A DNA stretch of 64,000 nucleotides. Source: Aurantimicrobium minutum (GTDB lineage Bacteria; Actinomycetota; Actinomycetes; Actinomycetales; Microbacteriaceae). The position numbers were made by a program, and so were the translations under genes. The stretch is taken from assembly GCF_029893825.1 (NCBI RefSeq), contig NZ_JARXXV010000001.1, positions 744,001 through 808,000 on the forward strand, in the 5' to 3' direction. Positions 1 through 8,763 of this stretch are shown here, in pieces; within the stretch, counting starts at the first letter, position 1; each line of letters opens with the position of its first letter. A model generated the notes under the pieces. That model did not search any database. It was not told the origin of the DNA and saw only the letters and a list, made by a program, of their open reading frames with translations.

Positions 1-1
1 A

Positions 2-550
2 CGCTTTGCCCTTCTTCTTGTTCTGACTCTCACCGCAAGCTTTGCCCTGAGTGCATGTAGTGCAACAGATAACAAGCATCTCTCTGGTCAGGCAGCTCAA
101 GATGCCCTTCATGCAGTAGTAGAAAACTCGGTGAAGAAGCTCAAGGCAGAAGGTGGCTCAGAAACTCTCGCTGTCGGCCAAACCCAATACGTTGTTATTT
201 ACGATCCCTCAGCTGCCGAAGGCAAGCAGGTAGTTACAGCAAACCTGACCAACAACAGTGCTGCAACCTTCGACAAAATCTCTTCAGTTTCGCTTCTTGC
301 CTTAGCTGATCTCATCGCGACGGACACAGTCAAGAAGGCCGATGTTTCCCTGACTAAGAATGTCTTCACCGTCCAAGGAAAAGACTTCCTTTTTGAAATT
401 TTTGTAACCGACGATTTGGTATATAAATCCAACATCTGGAGCTCACAATCTGGCAGCCAAGATGCCCAAATTGTTGTGATTACCTATGGCATCAACGCCG
501 ACACCCAGAAGCTGTTTGACTCAGCTGTTGAGCCTGCTCCAGCCCAGTAA
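2..550 (+). CDS. Lipoprotein, 5'-truncated by the window edge
   Basis: The reading frame is open from base 2 and ends at TAA 548-550; the true start lies before the window. The visible N-terminus is a hydrophobic stretch (RFALLLVLTLTASFALSAC) ending in a lipobox-like LSAC, so Cys19 of the visible part should be lipidated and the protein should sit on the outer face of the membrane. The GTG at 131 is only an internal codon and would discard the signal peptide. The mature part (about 160 residues) has no motif I recognise: it is polar, mixed alpha/beta in character, and ends in a PAPAQ tail. It is followed 51 bp later by a TetR gene on the same strand. Function unknown; the lipoprotein call rests on the lipobox. 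Confidence 0.75.
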   Translation, partial: RFALLLVLTLTASFALSACSATDNKHLSGQAAQDALHAVVENSVKKLKAEGGSETLAVGQTQYVVIYDPSAAEGKQVVTANLTNNSAATFDKISSVSLLALADLIATDTVKKADVSLTKNVFTVQGKDFLFEIFVTDDLVYKSNIWSSQSGSQDAQIVVITYGINADTQKLFDSAVEPAPAQ

Positions 551-601
551 AGACAGACTTTTTGTCCAATTCGCCTCTGTTTTTAGAGGATAGAATTAAG
601 C

Positions 602-1204
602 ATGCCAAAAACCTCTCACCCCACTCGTGACCGTCTCATTGAGACGATGGTTGAGTTGTTGGATGGTTCTGACCCAGAACACATCACCGCTGATCAAGTA
701 CTGACAGCTTCTGGGGTGTCTAAGGGTTCTTTGTATCACCACTTTGAAGACTTCGAAGATCTGCTTGAAGCTGCTCTCATTGCTCGATTTAGTGTGAACG
801 TGGATGCCACCATAGAGGCACTGGCAAAGATTCTTGTCACGGTGAACTCCCGCGAAGATCTCATTGCAGCGCTGCGAGAAATTAACGGGTATAACCAAGC
901 ACAATCACGCTCGAGCTATCGCCTAGAACGCGCCCGTGCAGCAGGGCTTACCTATAGCAGCCCACGATTCCACGACGCTCTCGGTGCTGAACAAAAGCGC
1001 CTCACGGAAGCCTTTGTTGACCTTTTCAAAGAAGCACAAAATAAGCAGTGGATGTCTACCTCAGTAGATGCTCATGCAGCAGCGGTCTTTGTCCAGGCCT
1101 ACACCGTTGGCCGCGTTGTCGATGACATTGCACCAGACAAGGTTGACCCAGATGCCTGGATCGACCTCATCATGACTGTGATCGAGAAAGCGATTCTGGC
1201 CTAA
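602..1204 (+). CDS. TetR/AcrR family transcriptional regulator
   Basis: 200 residues, typical TetR length. The N-terminal HTH is clear: RDRLIETMVELL, then ITADQVLTASGVSKGSLYHHF, where the SKGSLYHHF recognition helix is the TetR hallmark. The C-terminal 140 residues are the variable ligand/dimer domain and do not reveal the ligand. A GAGGATAG element at about 586-593 is the likely Shine-Dalgarno and lies partly inside a weak CCTCT/AGAGG hairpin (574-589). The stop codon overlaps that of the convergent hydrolase by 4 bp. The target genes cannot be told from context: neither the upstream lipoprotein nor the downstream hydrolase is a typical TetR-regulated efflux gene. Confidence 0.9.
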   Translation: MPKTSHPTRDRLIETMVELLDGSDPEHITADQVLTASGVSKGSLYHHFEDFEDLLEAALIARFSVNVDATIEALAKILVTVNSREDLIAALREINGYNQAQSRSSYRLERARAAGLTYSSPRFHDALGAEQKRLTEAFVDLFKEAQNKQWMSTSVDAHAAAVFVQAYTVGRVVDDIAPDKVDPDAWIDLIMTVIEKAILA

Positions 1205-1746
1205 CCAGCCAACACATCTGCGGTGGAGCGGACCGTGGCGAATTCTCCATGCAGGTTCGCTGCTGTCATGCGCGCAACTTCTTCCGCTGGGATGACATTG
1301 CCTTCCAGATCCTTCTTGTCGAAGGTGTGGGTTGCATCCAGCACAAAGGTGACGTCATAGCCGAGGTTGCCACCCATTCGAGCAGTGGTTTCACAGCAGA
1401 AGTTCGTCATGATGCCACACACCGTAATCGCGTTGATGTCTTCATTTTTCAACCAGGCATCTAGATCTGGTGTGCCATAGAAAGCCGAGTTGACGGTCTT
1501 TGTCACGAAGAGATCGTGCGGGCCATCGATGCCAGGTTTGAGGTCATTTCCGGACTGGCCAGGAGCAAGAGGTGAGCCCTGCTTCTTTGAATCGTGCCTC
1601 ACCAACACCACGGGCTGACCTGTTGAACGCCAGTGTTCAAGAAGTGAAATCACATTGGTTTCGCAGTTGGGGTTATTGCGCGGTCCGTTTCGTGGATCGT
1701 CAAAACCGTTTTGAACATCTATAACTACAAGTGCGTTCTTCGTCAT
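1201..1746 (-). CDS. Isochorismatase-family cysteine hydrolase
   Basis: 181 residues, usual length for the family. It shows the three catalytic elements of the isochorismatase/nicotinamidase fold: Asp in ALVVIDVQNGF near the N-terminus, Lys in HDLFVTKTVNSAF, and the nucleophile Cys in GIMTNFCCETTARMG. The substrate is uncertain. Members hydrolyse nicotinamide, isochorismate, N-carbamoyl compounds or ureas, and the sequence lacks the metal-binding DxHxxxH pattern expected of nicotinamidase, so a role in NAD salvage is not supported despite the nearby NAD operon. It lies downstream of the gcv terminator in the same direction and is probably transcribed on its own. Confidence 0.85.
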   Translation of the reverse strand: MTKNALVVIDVQNGFDDPRNGPRNNPNCETNVISLLEHWRSTGQPVVLVRHDSKKQGSPLAPGQSGNDLKPGIDGPHDLFVTKTVNSAFYGTPDLDAWLKNEDINAITVCGIMTNFCCETTARMGGNLGYDVTFVLDATHTFDKKDLEGNVIPAEEVARMTAANLHGEFATVRSTADVLAG

Positions 1747-1779
1747 GGCTTCAGGCTACTCTTGCGCCGGCAAAGACAG

Positions 1780-1801
1780 AACCCCCGCACAGGCGGGGGT
1801 T
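1780..1801 (-). terminator. Rho-independent-like hairpin after gcvP
   Basis: Perfect 9-bp stem: AACCCCCGC (1780-1788), loop ACAG, GCGGGGGTT (1793-1801). It lies 11 bp past the gcvP stop and before the isochorismatase-type gene, so it most likely ends the gcvTHP transcript. The U-tract on the minus strand is weak (TCTGTCTTTGCC). Confidence 0.7.
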
Positions 1802-1811
1802 CACGTCGTTT

Positions 1812-4712
1812 TTAGTTTTCAAATGCCTCAGGCGGTGGGCATGAGCACACCAGGTTGCGGTCACCATAGGCGTTATCAATGCGACGCACTGGAGCCCAGT
1901 ACTTGCTGCGCACGCGCATGGTGCGGGTTGCTGCGTCGAGGCCTTCAGCGAATGGATATACAGCCTTCTCGCGAGAGTAGGGGTGGTTCCACTCGCCAGC
2001 AATAGACGCGGCAGTGTGAGGTGCGTTGTGCAGTGGGTTGTCATCTGCAGGCCACTGCCCAGCAAGAACAGCATCTGCTTCTGTCTTGATGGTGATCATG
2101 GCGTTGATGAAACGCTCTATCTCATTTAGGTCTTCAGATTCGGTGGGCTCAATCATGAGCGTTCCCGCAACTGGGAAGCTCATGGTGGGGGCGTGGAAAC
2201 CGAAGTCAACCAAACGCTTGGCCACGTCATCCACGCTCACACCGGTTTCTGCCGTGAGTGGACGCAGGTCCAGAATGCACTCGTGTGCAACGAGACCATT
2301 GTCACCGGTGTAGAGGGTGGGGTAGAAAGGTGCGAGCTTGGTGGAGATGTAGTTCGCAGCCAACACTGCAGAAGCTGTTGCCTGGCGAATACCCTGTTCA
2401 CCCATCATGCGAACATAAGCCCACGAGATGGGAAGAATGCTGGGTGAACCGTAGGGGGCTGCGGAGATTTGTGCACCATCGTGTGTCACGGTGGAGACCT
2501 TCTCCCCCTCGACCAAGACGTGGTGTGGGTTCTGGATAGCAAAGTGACCAGGCAGGTAAGGAGCAAGGTGCGCCTTTGCTGCTACTGGGCCAACACCAGG
2601 ACCGCCACCACCGTGTGGGATACAGAAAGTCTTGTGCAGGTTCAGGTGAGAGACGTCTCCGCCAAAGTCACCAAAGCGTGCAAAGCCGGTCATGGCGTTG
2701 AGGTTGGCACCATCGACATAAACCTGACCACCTGCAGCGTGAACTGCTGCGGTGATGTCGGTAACAGCGTGCTCATACACACCGTGGGTGGAGGGGTAGG
2801 TGATCATGAGTGCGGCCAGGCTGTCGCTGTGTTCAGCGATCTTGGCCCGCAGGTCATCAAGATCAACGTTTCCGACCTCGTCACAGGCCACCACAACCAC
2901 ACTCATTCCTGCCAACACGGCAGATGCTGCGTTGGTGCCGTGAGCACTGGAAGGGATCAAGCACACGGTGCGCTGTGCATCACCGTTAGCCAGGTGGTAT
3001 CCACGAATGGCGAGAAGACCGGCAAGCTCACCCTGACTTCCAGCGTTGGGCTGGAGCGAGACAGTGTTGTAACCAGTGAGGTCGACCAGCCACTTTTCCA
3101 GCTGAGCAATGAGCTCAATGTAACCGGCAACATCTTCGGCAGGAGCGAAGGGGTGAAGCCCACCAAACTCTGGCCAGGTCACGGCTTCCATCTCGGTTGC
3201 CGCATTGAGCTTCATGGTGCAGGACCCCAGAGGAATCATGCCGCGGTCGAGCGCGTAGTCGAAGTCAGCTAGACGCTTGAGATAGCGCATCATGCTGGTT
3301 TCACTGCGGTGGGTGTTGAACACGGGGTGCTCAAGGTAGCTCGAGCTGCGCACCAAACCTGCGGGAACTGCAGCAGGCACTGCCTGATAGGCAGCATCTG
3401 CTCCGAAGAATCCAGCAACTTCTTCCACTTCACCGGGGGTAGTGGTCTCATCAACCGAGATGGTGATGGTGTCGACATCAACTAGGTTGAGCAGGTAGCC
3501 AGCATCCTTGGCAGCGGCAGCAATCGCTGCTGCCTTACCCGGCACCGACACGTGCAGGGTGTCAAAGAAGTTGTCGTGTGAGACGGTGACACCGCCGGCG
3601 CGAAGAATCGCTGCCAGTGCGGTGGCACGTTCGTGAACCTGGGTAGCGATTTCTTTCAGGCCTTCAGGGCCGTGATAGACCGCATACATTCCTGCCATCA
3701 CGGCCAGGAGAACCTGTGCAGTACAAATGTTCGAGGTGGCCTTGTCACGACGAATGTGTTGTTCACGTGCCTGCAAAGTCAGGCGGTATGCAGGCTCACC
3801 ATTGGCATCAAGGGAGACACCAACCAGACGACCAGGCATGCTGCGCTCAAGACCGGCACGAACGGCAAGGTATCCCGCGTGTGGACCACCAAAGCCCATA
3901 GGAACACCAAAACGCTGAGAAGAACCAATGGCCACGTCTGCACCAAGTTCTGCAGGCGAAGAAATGAGGGTTAGTGCCAGCAAATCTGCTGCCACGATGG
4001 TGATTGCTCCTGCAGCCTTAGCCTTGGCAATGACGTCACTGGGGTCCCAGATCCGGCCAGAAGCGCCAGGGTATTGAATCAAGACACCAAAGGCTTCGGG
4101 GAGTTCAGCACCTGCGGCCAGATCAAGTTCAACAACCTCAATACCCACAGCCGCCACACGACCAGCAATCAAGCTCTTGGTCTGAGCCAGGGTGTCCTTA
4201 TCCACCACGAAGACGTTCGAATCCACCTTGGAGGAACGACGAGCCAGCAGCATTGCTTCGACAGCAGAGGTGCTCTCATCCAGCATCGAGCCGTTTGCTG
4301 TGTCCAAACCAGTGAGGTCGGTAACCATGGTCTGGAAGTTGATGATTGCTTCCAAGCGACCCTGAGAGATTTCAGGCTGGTAGGGGGTGTATGCGGTATA
4401 CCAGCTGGGGTTTTCCAACACGTTGCGCTTGATTACTGCGGGAGTGATGGTGTCGTAGTAACCCTGACCAATCAGGGAGCGACGCAGGGTGTTCTTTGAA
4501 GCAAGCTCACGCAGTTCGGCAAGTGCCTCGCGCTCGGTTGCAGGCTCAGGGAGCAGAGTTGAGCCATCAGCACGGAACTGGTCGACATGAATCGACTCAG
4601 GAATAGCAGCCTCAATGAGGTGCTCAATGCTGTCATAACCCAGCTGCTTCAACATGTGTGCTTGAGCAGCAGAATCGGTTCCGATGTGGCGGTTGACGAA
4701 CGCGTTCGACAT
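1812..4712 (-). CDS. gcvP: Glycine dehydrogenase (decarboxylating), P-protein
   Basis: 966 residues, the single-chain form of the P-protein. It is a PLP enzyme that decarboxylates glycine and passes the aminomethyl group to the lipoyl arm of GcvH. Two homologous PLP-fold halves are visible; the C-terminal half carries the Schiff-base lysine in [16 protein letters not shown], preceded by VDGANLNAM. The N-terminus ([17 protein letters not shown]) matches the family start, and AAGGAA lies just upstream of ATG 4712. It is the last gene of gcvT-gcvH-gcvP, 66 bp downstream of gcvH, and is controlled by the glycine riboswitch at 6328-6510. Nothing is truncated. Confidence 0.98.
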   Translation of the reverse strand: MSNAFVNRHIGTDSAAQAHMLKQLGYDSIEHLIEAAIPESIHVDQFRADGSTLLPEPATEREALAELRELASKNTLRRSLIGQGYYDTITPAVIKRNVLENPSWYTAYTPYQPEISQGRLEAIINFQTMVTDLTGLDTANGSMLDESTSAVEAMLLARRSSKVDSNVFVVDKDTLAQTKSLIAGRVAAVGIEVVELDLAAGAELPEAFGVLIQYPGASGRIWDPSDVIAKAKAAGAITIVAADLLALTLISSPAELGADVAIGSSQRFGVPMGFGGPHAGYLAVRAGLERSMPGRLVGVSLDANGEPAYRLTLQAREQHIRRDKATSNICTAQVLLAVMAGMYAVYHGPEGLKEIATQVHERATALAAILRAGGVTVSHDNFFDTLHVSVPGKAAAIAAAAKDAGYLLNLVDVDTITISVDETTTPGEVEEVAGFFGADAAYQAVPAAVPAGLVRSSSYLEHPVFNTHRSETSMMRYLKRLADFDYALDRGMIPLGSCTMKLNAATEMEAVTWPEFGGLHPFAPAEDVAGYIELIAQLEKWLVDLTGYNTVSLQPNAGSQGELAGLLAIRGYHLANGDAQRTVCLIPSSAHGTNAASAVLAGMSVVVVACDEVGNVDLDDLRAKIAEHSDSLAALMITYPSTHGVYEHAVTDITAAVHAAGGQVYVDGANLNAMTGFARFGDFGGDVSHLNLHKTFCIPHGGGGPGVGPVAAKAHLAPYLPGHFAIQNPHHVLVEGEKVSTVTHDGAQISAAPYGSPSILPISWAYVRMMGEQGIRQATASAVLAANYISTKLAPFYPTLYTGDNGLVAHECILDLRPLTAETGVSVDDVAKRLVDFGFHAPTMSFPVAGTLMIEPTESEDLNEIERFINAMITIKTEADAVLAGQWPADDNPLHNAPHTAASIAGEWNHPYSREKAVYPFAEGLDAATRTMRVRSKYWAPVRRIDNAYGDRNLVCSCPPPEAFEN

Positions 4713-4778
4713 TCTTGTTTCCTTGCGTGAAAGTGCACTAAAAGGTGGAGCTGAGCAGCCCAGCAGGCTGCGGTGAAA

Positions 4779-5150
4779 TTACTCGCCGGTGAGAGCGGTG
4801 TATGCAGCTGCGTCGAGCAGTGCAGGCACGTCAGAGAAGCTGACCTTGATCAACCAGCCAGCGCCGAAGGGGTCTTCGTTGACGAGCTCTGGGCTAGAGA
4901 CAACAGCGTCGTTGACCTCGGTGACGGTTCCGGTCACAGGTGCGTAAAGTTCACCAACACTCTTGGTGGACTCGATCTCACCCACCACGGTGCCCGCGGT
5001 GATGCTGGAGCCAACCTTGGGCAGCTCTACATAAACAACATCGCCGAGCTTCTCAGCTGCGTAGGCAGTGATACCCACGGTTGCGCTGTCGCCGTCGACA
5101 AGCAGCCATTCGTGCTCTTCGGTGTACTGGAGGTTGGTGGGGTTAGCCAT
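4779..5150 (-). CDS. gcvH: Glycine cleavage system H protein
   Basis: 123 residues, normal for the family. The lipoyl domain is recognisable from YTEEHEWL at the N-terminus through the lipoylation site [12 protein letters not shown], where the Lys carries lipoate and shuttles the methylamine group between GcvP, GcvT and Lpd. It starts 2 bp after gcvT, so it is translationally coupled. No lipoate synthase or dihydrolipoyl dehydrogenase is in the window. Confidence 0.98.
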   Translation of the reverse strand: MANPTNLQYTEEHEWLLVDGDSATVGITAYAAEKLGDVVYVELPKVGSSITAGTVVGEIESTKSVGELYAPVTGTVTEVNDAVVSSPELVNEDPFGAGWLIKVSFSDVPALLDAAAYTALTGE

Positions 5151-5152
5151 GG

Positions 5153-6292
5153 TTAGTTCTTCTTTCTGCTGTAGAAGGGGAGAGCGGTAACGGTATAGGG
5201 AAGTCGGGTTCCGCGGATGTCCACATCCACGACGGTGCCAAGCTCAGACACCGAAGGATCGACGAATGCCATGGCGATGGGGTATTCCAGTGTGGGAGAG
5301 AGTGCACCAGAGGTAATCACACCCACCTTGGTATCCCCGGAATAAATCTCGTAGTCAGCGCGAGCAGCACGCTTGCCCTCTCCGACCAGTCCAACCAGCA
5401 CGGGAGCGTCTGCGGAAACACCCTTCTCGCTAGCTGTGCGGCCGACGAAGTCGCCTTCTTTACTCATCGCAACGACTTTGCCTAAACCTGCCTGCACTGG
5501 TGCGGTGGTGAGGTTGAGTTCGTGACCATAGAGAGGCATACCTGCTTCTAAGCGCAGAGTGTCGCGGCACGCCAAACCGGTGGGCACAAGCCCACGGCTT
5601 TCCCCGGCAGCCATCAGTGAGTTCCACAGAACTGCTGCGTGCTGAACATCGACATAGAGCTCAAAGCCGTCTTCGCCGGTATAACCGGTGCGACCAATCA
5701 GCATGGGGTTACCCAAGAAGGTTGCTGGCAGTGACCAGTAGTACTTGAGGGTCTCCAGTGTTGACTCGGGACGATCAGCTGCGTCAGCAGCAAGCTCGAG
5801 GCCCACGGTGTGCTGCAGAATCTCCAAAGCGTTGGGGCCCTGAACAGCAATGAGTGCCGTGGCATCACTCTCGTCCATGACGTTGACATCAAAGCCGGTG
5901 GTGCGGTGGGTCAATGCTTCGACGGCAGGGAAACGGTTGCCTGCATTCGCAACAACCAACCAGTGCGTCTCCCCCAGGCGATAAACCACGAGGTCATCGA
6001 TGATGCCGCCTGCTTCGTTAAGCAGGAGGGAGTACTTGGCCTGACCAATATTGATTGCTGAGAGCTTGCCCGCGAGTGCGTAGTCGAGGAATGCTCCTGC
6101 GTCTGGGCCGGTGACGGAGATCTCTGCCATGTGGGAGATGTCGAAGATTCCGGCAGCGGTGCGCACGGCGTGGTGTTCTGCCAGGTCACTGTCATAGCGC
6201 ACGGGCATCATGAAGCCCGCAAAGTCGGTGAAGCTTGCACCGAGCGCTTCGTGCACAGCGTGCAGAGGCGAGTATCGAGGTGAGTCTGACAT
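5153..6292 (-). CDS. gcvT: Aminomethyltransferase, glycine cleavage T protein
   Basis: 379 residues from ATG 6292. It transfers the methylene group from the aminomethyl-lipoyl H protein to tetrahydrofolate, releasing ammonia. Family marks include [20 protein letters not shown] near the N-terminus (substrate recognition) and the folate-binding [15 protein letters not shown] longer frame to 6343 exists, but it would run into the 3' end of the riboswitch; ATG 6292 has GGAGAA at the right distance and begins at MSDSPRYS, so it is preferred. First gene of gcvTHP, about 35 nt downstream of the second aptamer. Confidence 0.97.
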   Translation of the reverse strand: MSDSPRYSPLHAVHEALGASFTDFAGFMMPVRYDSDLAEHHAVRTAAGIFDISHMAEISVTGPDAGAFLDYALAGKLSAINIGQAKYSLLLNEAGGIIDDLVVYRLGETHWLVVANAGNRFPAVEALTHRTTGFDVNVMDESDATALIAVQGPNALEILQHTVGLELAADAADRPESTLETLKYYWSLPATFLGNPMLIGRTGYTGEDGFELYVDVQHAAVLWNSLMAAGESRGLVPTGLACRDTLRLEAGMPLYGHELNLTTAPVQAGLGKVVAMSKEGDFVGRTASEKGVSADAPVLVGLVGEGKRAARADYEIYSGDTKVGVITSGALSPTLEYPIAMAFVDPSVSELGTVVDVDIRGTRLPYTVTALPFYSRKKN

Positions 6293-6327
6293 GAGTTCTC
6301 CGATCGGTTTAACACCTTCGTGTGGGA

Positions 6328-6510
6328 ACTCCCCCTCTGTCATTGGTGCCTGAGAGCTTCGCTGCTGGTGCAGCTTTCACCGTGGGCGAGATGTGTTGTT
6401 CCACATCTTCTTTTCAGAGTGGTCCGTTCGGTGCGGTACGCGTACCTGAGAGATTGTCGGGGAGGATTGCTCCTTCGGTGTTCACCTCGGGGGTGAACTC
6501 TCCCGCATCG
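6328..6510 (-). ncRNA. Tandem glycine riboswitch (gcvT motif)
   Basis: Read on the minus strand, two glycine aptamers lie in series. The first (about 6510 to 6412) begins GCGGGAGAG, has CCGAAGGAGCAA, and closes with ATCTCTCAGGTAC followed by GGACC and ACTCTG. The second (about 6408 to 6328) has CGCCCACGGTGAAAGC, then GAAGCTCTCAGGCACC and GACAGAGGGGGA. The paired CTCTCAGG(T/C)A cores and spacing are diagnostic of this class. It lies in the gcvT leader. Known members of the class turn on glycine cleavage when glycine is high. No strong U-tract terminator follows, so control may be at translation of gcvT or by a weaker structure. This explains most of the 456-bp gap between gcvT and nrtR. Confidence 0.93.
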
Positions 6511-6543
6511 ATCGTTTGACCTCGATATTCAGTTAGTTCCTCA

Positions 6544-6549
6544 AGTCTA
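6544..6549 (-). promoter_or_regulatory. Candidate -10 box for gcvTHP
   Basis: TAGACT on the minus strand, about 34 nt upstream of the first aptamer, placing transcription start near 6537 and giving a leader of about 245 nt. No clear -35 was found. A further short dyad CTGAC-N5-GTCAG lies at 6608-6622 in the same divergent gap. Confidence 0.4.
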
Positions 6550-6686
6550 CGGCGCATAAGGCAGATAACCACCACGGTTTTTGGCGATATCGGAACGAAT
6601 ACAGAAACTGACCTCAAGTCAGGGTTGAAGGTAGAAAGACGTGCACGGGAGGATTTCCACTGCAGATAGTGCTCTTCTGGCGTTTG

Positions 6687-6731
6687 AGTCAGAATGACAC
6701 TAAGATAGTTCTACTTAGAGTCATTCTGACT
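6687..6731. promoter_or_regulatory. Probable NrtR operator: 45-bp palindrome built from two smaller dyads
   Basis: Arms AGTCAGAATGACACTAAG (6687-6704) and CTTAGAGTCATTCTGACT (6714-6731) are inverted copies with one mismatch, separated by 9 bp. Each arm holds its own dyad: GTCA-GAA-TGAC and GTCA-TTC-TGAC. It ends 17 bp before the nrtR start codon and so overlaps the likely promoter of nrtR-nadABC. The position, the symmetry and the repressor encoded directly downstream support autoregulation by NrtR; the protein-site match itself is inferred. Confidence 0.75.
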
Positions 6732-6748
6732 TTTACAAAGTAGGGACT

Positions 6749-7474
6749 ATGTCAACTTCTGAGAGCCATGTCGCACTCGCCGTGTCCACGGTGATCTTTG
6801 CACTGCGCCCCTCAGCAGAAGGTGAGCCCGAACTCGTACTCCCCCTGGTCCGGCGCATCCGCGAACCCTATGAGGGACAGTGGGCACTACCCGGCGGTCC
6901 CCTCAACCTGCACGAAGACCTGGCAGAGGCAGCATCGCGCACACTTCTAGAAACCACCGCACTCGAGCCTCGCTACCTCGAACAGCTCTACGCCTTCGGA
7001 CAGCTCGATCGCTCCCCCGATGACCGCGTGGTCTCGATTGTGTATTGGGCACTCGTGGCAGGTGAAGAAGCTGACCGTGCAATCCAGAGCGAAAACGTGC
7101 AGTGGTTTAGCGCAGATGACCTCCCCGAGCTCGCCTTTGATCACAACCTGATTGTGGATTACGCACTGTGGCGTTTGCGCACCAAGCTCGAATACTCCCG
7201 CATTGCTCACGGCTTCTTAGGTGAAACATTCACATTGGCGCAGCTGCGCGAGGTATATGAAGTCGTTCTGCGCAAGCCGGTAGACCCTGGAAACTTCCGA
7301 CGCATGGTGGAAGCATCCGGAACCGTGGTTCCCACCGGCGAGCGCCTAGCGGGCACTCCCCACCGTCCACCCCAGCTCTATCGCTACAACACCTCTATCG
7401 ATTTATCAGACCAAGGTCCACTCTCACGCCTGGGTGCACCCCGCACCCTGGCTTCCACCCGAGGAGAACACTGA
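6749..7474 (+). CDS. nrtR: NrtR, Nudix-related repressor of NAD biosynthesis
   Basis: 241 residues. The N-terminal 145 form a Nudix-like domain with a degenerate Nudix box (GGPLNLHEDLAEAASRTLLE; the canonical REUXEE is lost), as expected of NrtR proteins that sense ADP-ribose rather than hydrolyse it. The C-terminal part (FTLAQLREVYEVVLRKPVDPGNFRRMV) is the family winged-helix DNA-binding domain. It leads the nadABC operon, its stop overlapping the nadA start by 1 bp. A large dyad sits directly upstream. The known family represses NAD genes until ADP-ribose accumulates. ATG 6749 has GTAGGGA upstream. Confidence 0.93.
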   Translation: MSTSESHVALAVSTVIFALRPSAEGEPELVLPLVRRIREPYEGQWALPGGPLNLHEDLAEAASRTLLETTALEPRYLEQLYAFGQLDRSPDDRVVSIVYWALVAGEEADRAIQSENVQWFSADDLPELAFDHNLIVDYALWRLRTKLEYSRIAHGFLGETFTLAQLREVYEVVLRKPVDPGNFRRMVEASGTVVPTGERLAGTPHRPPQLYRYNTSIDLSDQGPLSRLGAPRTLASTRGEH

Positions 7475-8760
7475 TGACCCCGACCGCCTCGGTCAACGAC
7501 CGCATTCAACTCATTGCCCAAGGCAAGAGCAGCGACACCACCTGCTCCCCCTCGCTGGCGCAAGGCCCCTGGGAGTTCGACAAGGGAACACCTGGCTATG
7601 GCCCTGGTGCCTCGATGGGAGATGTCATCCCCACCGGGTCTCCTGTGCAGGGCGGATTGCCCGAGGAATACAAGGTTGCGAGCAATGACGAGCTCCACGA
7701 GCGCATTCGTGCGGCGAAGGAGACCCTCGGCGACAAGGTTGTCATCTTGGGCCACTTCTATCAGCGCGATGAGATTGTTCAGCATGCCGACTACCTCGGA
7801 GACTCTTTCCAGCTTGCCGTTGCCGCGAAGGGCCGCCCCGAAGCAGAAGCCATCGTGTTCTGCGGCGTGCACTTCATGGCAGAAACCGCAGACATTCTCT
7901 CCTCCGATAACCAGAAGGTCATCCTGCCCAACCTGGCTGCCGGCTGCTCTATGGCAGATATGGCCGATATTGACTCGGTGACCGCGTGCTGGGAACAGCT
8001 CGAAGAGCTCTATGGCACTGAACCAGATGAGCAGGGTCGCGTTCCTGTAATTCCTGTGACCTATATGAACTCATCTGCTGCCCTCAAGGGGTTCTGTGGT
8101 GAACATGGTGGCATTGTGTGCACGTCCTCGAACGCGGCAACAGTTCTGGAGTGGGCTTTTGAGCGTGGACAGCGCGTTCTGTTCTTCCCCGACCAGCACC
8201 TGGGCCGCAACACTGCCAAGGCGATGGGTATTCCGGTTGAACAGATGCCGTTGTGGTGGGGACGCAAGCCCCTGGGCGGAAACACCGAAGAAGACCTTCA
8301 CGATGCGAAGGTGATTCTGTGGAACGGTTTCTGCTCTGTTCACAAGCGCTTCACCGTTGAGCAGATCGATAAGGCTCGTGCTGAGCACCCTGGCGTTCGT
8401 GTGATTGTTCACCCCGAAAGCCCCATGGCCGTGGTGGATGCCTCTGATGAATATGGCTCCACCGATTACATCCGAAAAGCCGTTGAGGCGGCTACTGAGC
8501 CAACCACCTTCGCTATCGGTACCGAGATCAACATGGTGCAGCGCCTGGCAGCTCAACACCCCGAGCACACCATCTTCTGCCTCGACCCTGTGGTCTGCCC
8601 CTGCTCCACGATGTATCGCATTCACCCCGGCTACCTAGCCTGGGTACTCGAGCGCCTCGTCGCCGGTGAAGTAGTCAACCAGATCACCGTGGATGAGTCT
8701 GTAGCTGAGCCTGCACGTGTTGCACTCGAGAGGATGTTGGCAGCAAAGCCAGCCAACTAA
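7474..8760 (+). CDS. nadA: Quinolinate synthase A
   Basis: 428 residues. It condenses iminoaspartate with dihydroxyacetone phosphate to quinolinate, using a 4Fe-4S cluster. Visible marks are LGHFYQRDEIVQHADYLGDS, the cluster/active-site segments FCGVHFMAETA, AAGCSMADM and VCTSSNAATV, and the C-terminal DPVVCPCSTMYRI. An N-terminal extension of roughly 80 residues precedes the core, common in actinobacterial NadA. It starts within the nrtR stop (TGATG). With nadB, nadC and a cysteine desulfurase it forms the de novo NAD operon. Confidence 0.98.
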   Translation: MTPTASVNDRIQLIAQGKSSDTTCSPSLAQGPWEFDKGTPGYGPGASMGDVIPTGSPVQGGLPEEYKVASNDELHERIRAAKETLGDKVVILGHFYQRDEIVQHADYLGDSFQLAVAAKGRPEAEAIVFCGVHFMAETADILSSDNQKVILPNLAAGCSMADMADIDSVTACWEQLEELYGTEPDEQGRVPVIPVTYMNSSAALKGFCGEHGGIVCTSSNAATVLEWAFERGQRVLFFPDQHLGRNTAKAMGIPVEQMPLWWGRKPLGGNTEEDLHDAKVILWNGFCSVHKRFTVEQIDKARAEHPGVRVIVHPESPMAVVDASDEYGSTDYIRKAVEAATEPTTFAIGTEINMVQRLAAQHPEHTIFCLDPVVCPCSTMYRIHPGYLAWVLERLVAGEVVNQITVDESVAEPARVALERMLAAKPAN

Positions 8761-8763
8761 GTC

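Noticed and set aside
1201-1746. Nicotinamidase (NAD salvage) role for the isochorismatase-family gene
   Set aside because: The metal-binding pattern of nicotinamidases is not visible; only the generic Asp-Lys-Cys triad is.
2469-3272. Long plus-strand open frame opposite gcvP
   Set aside because: It is the mirror of a fully conserved gcvP; its product has no domain character and no ribosome site. Similar frames opposite gcvT, nadB and the sugar-binding gene (47721-48722) were dropped for the same reason.
6322-6519. Plus-strand open frame over the gcv leader
   Set aside because: The bases are explained by the tandem glycine riboswitch on the minus strand; no ribosome site.
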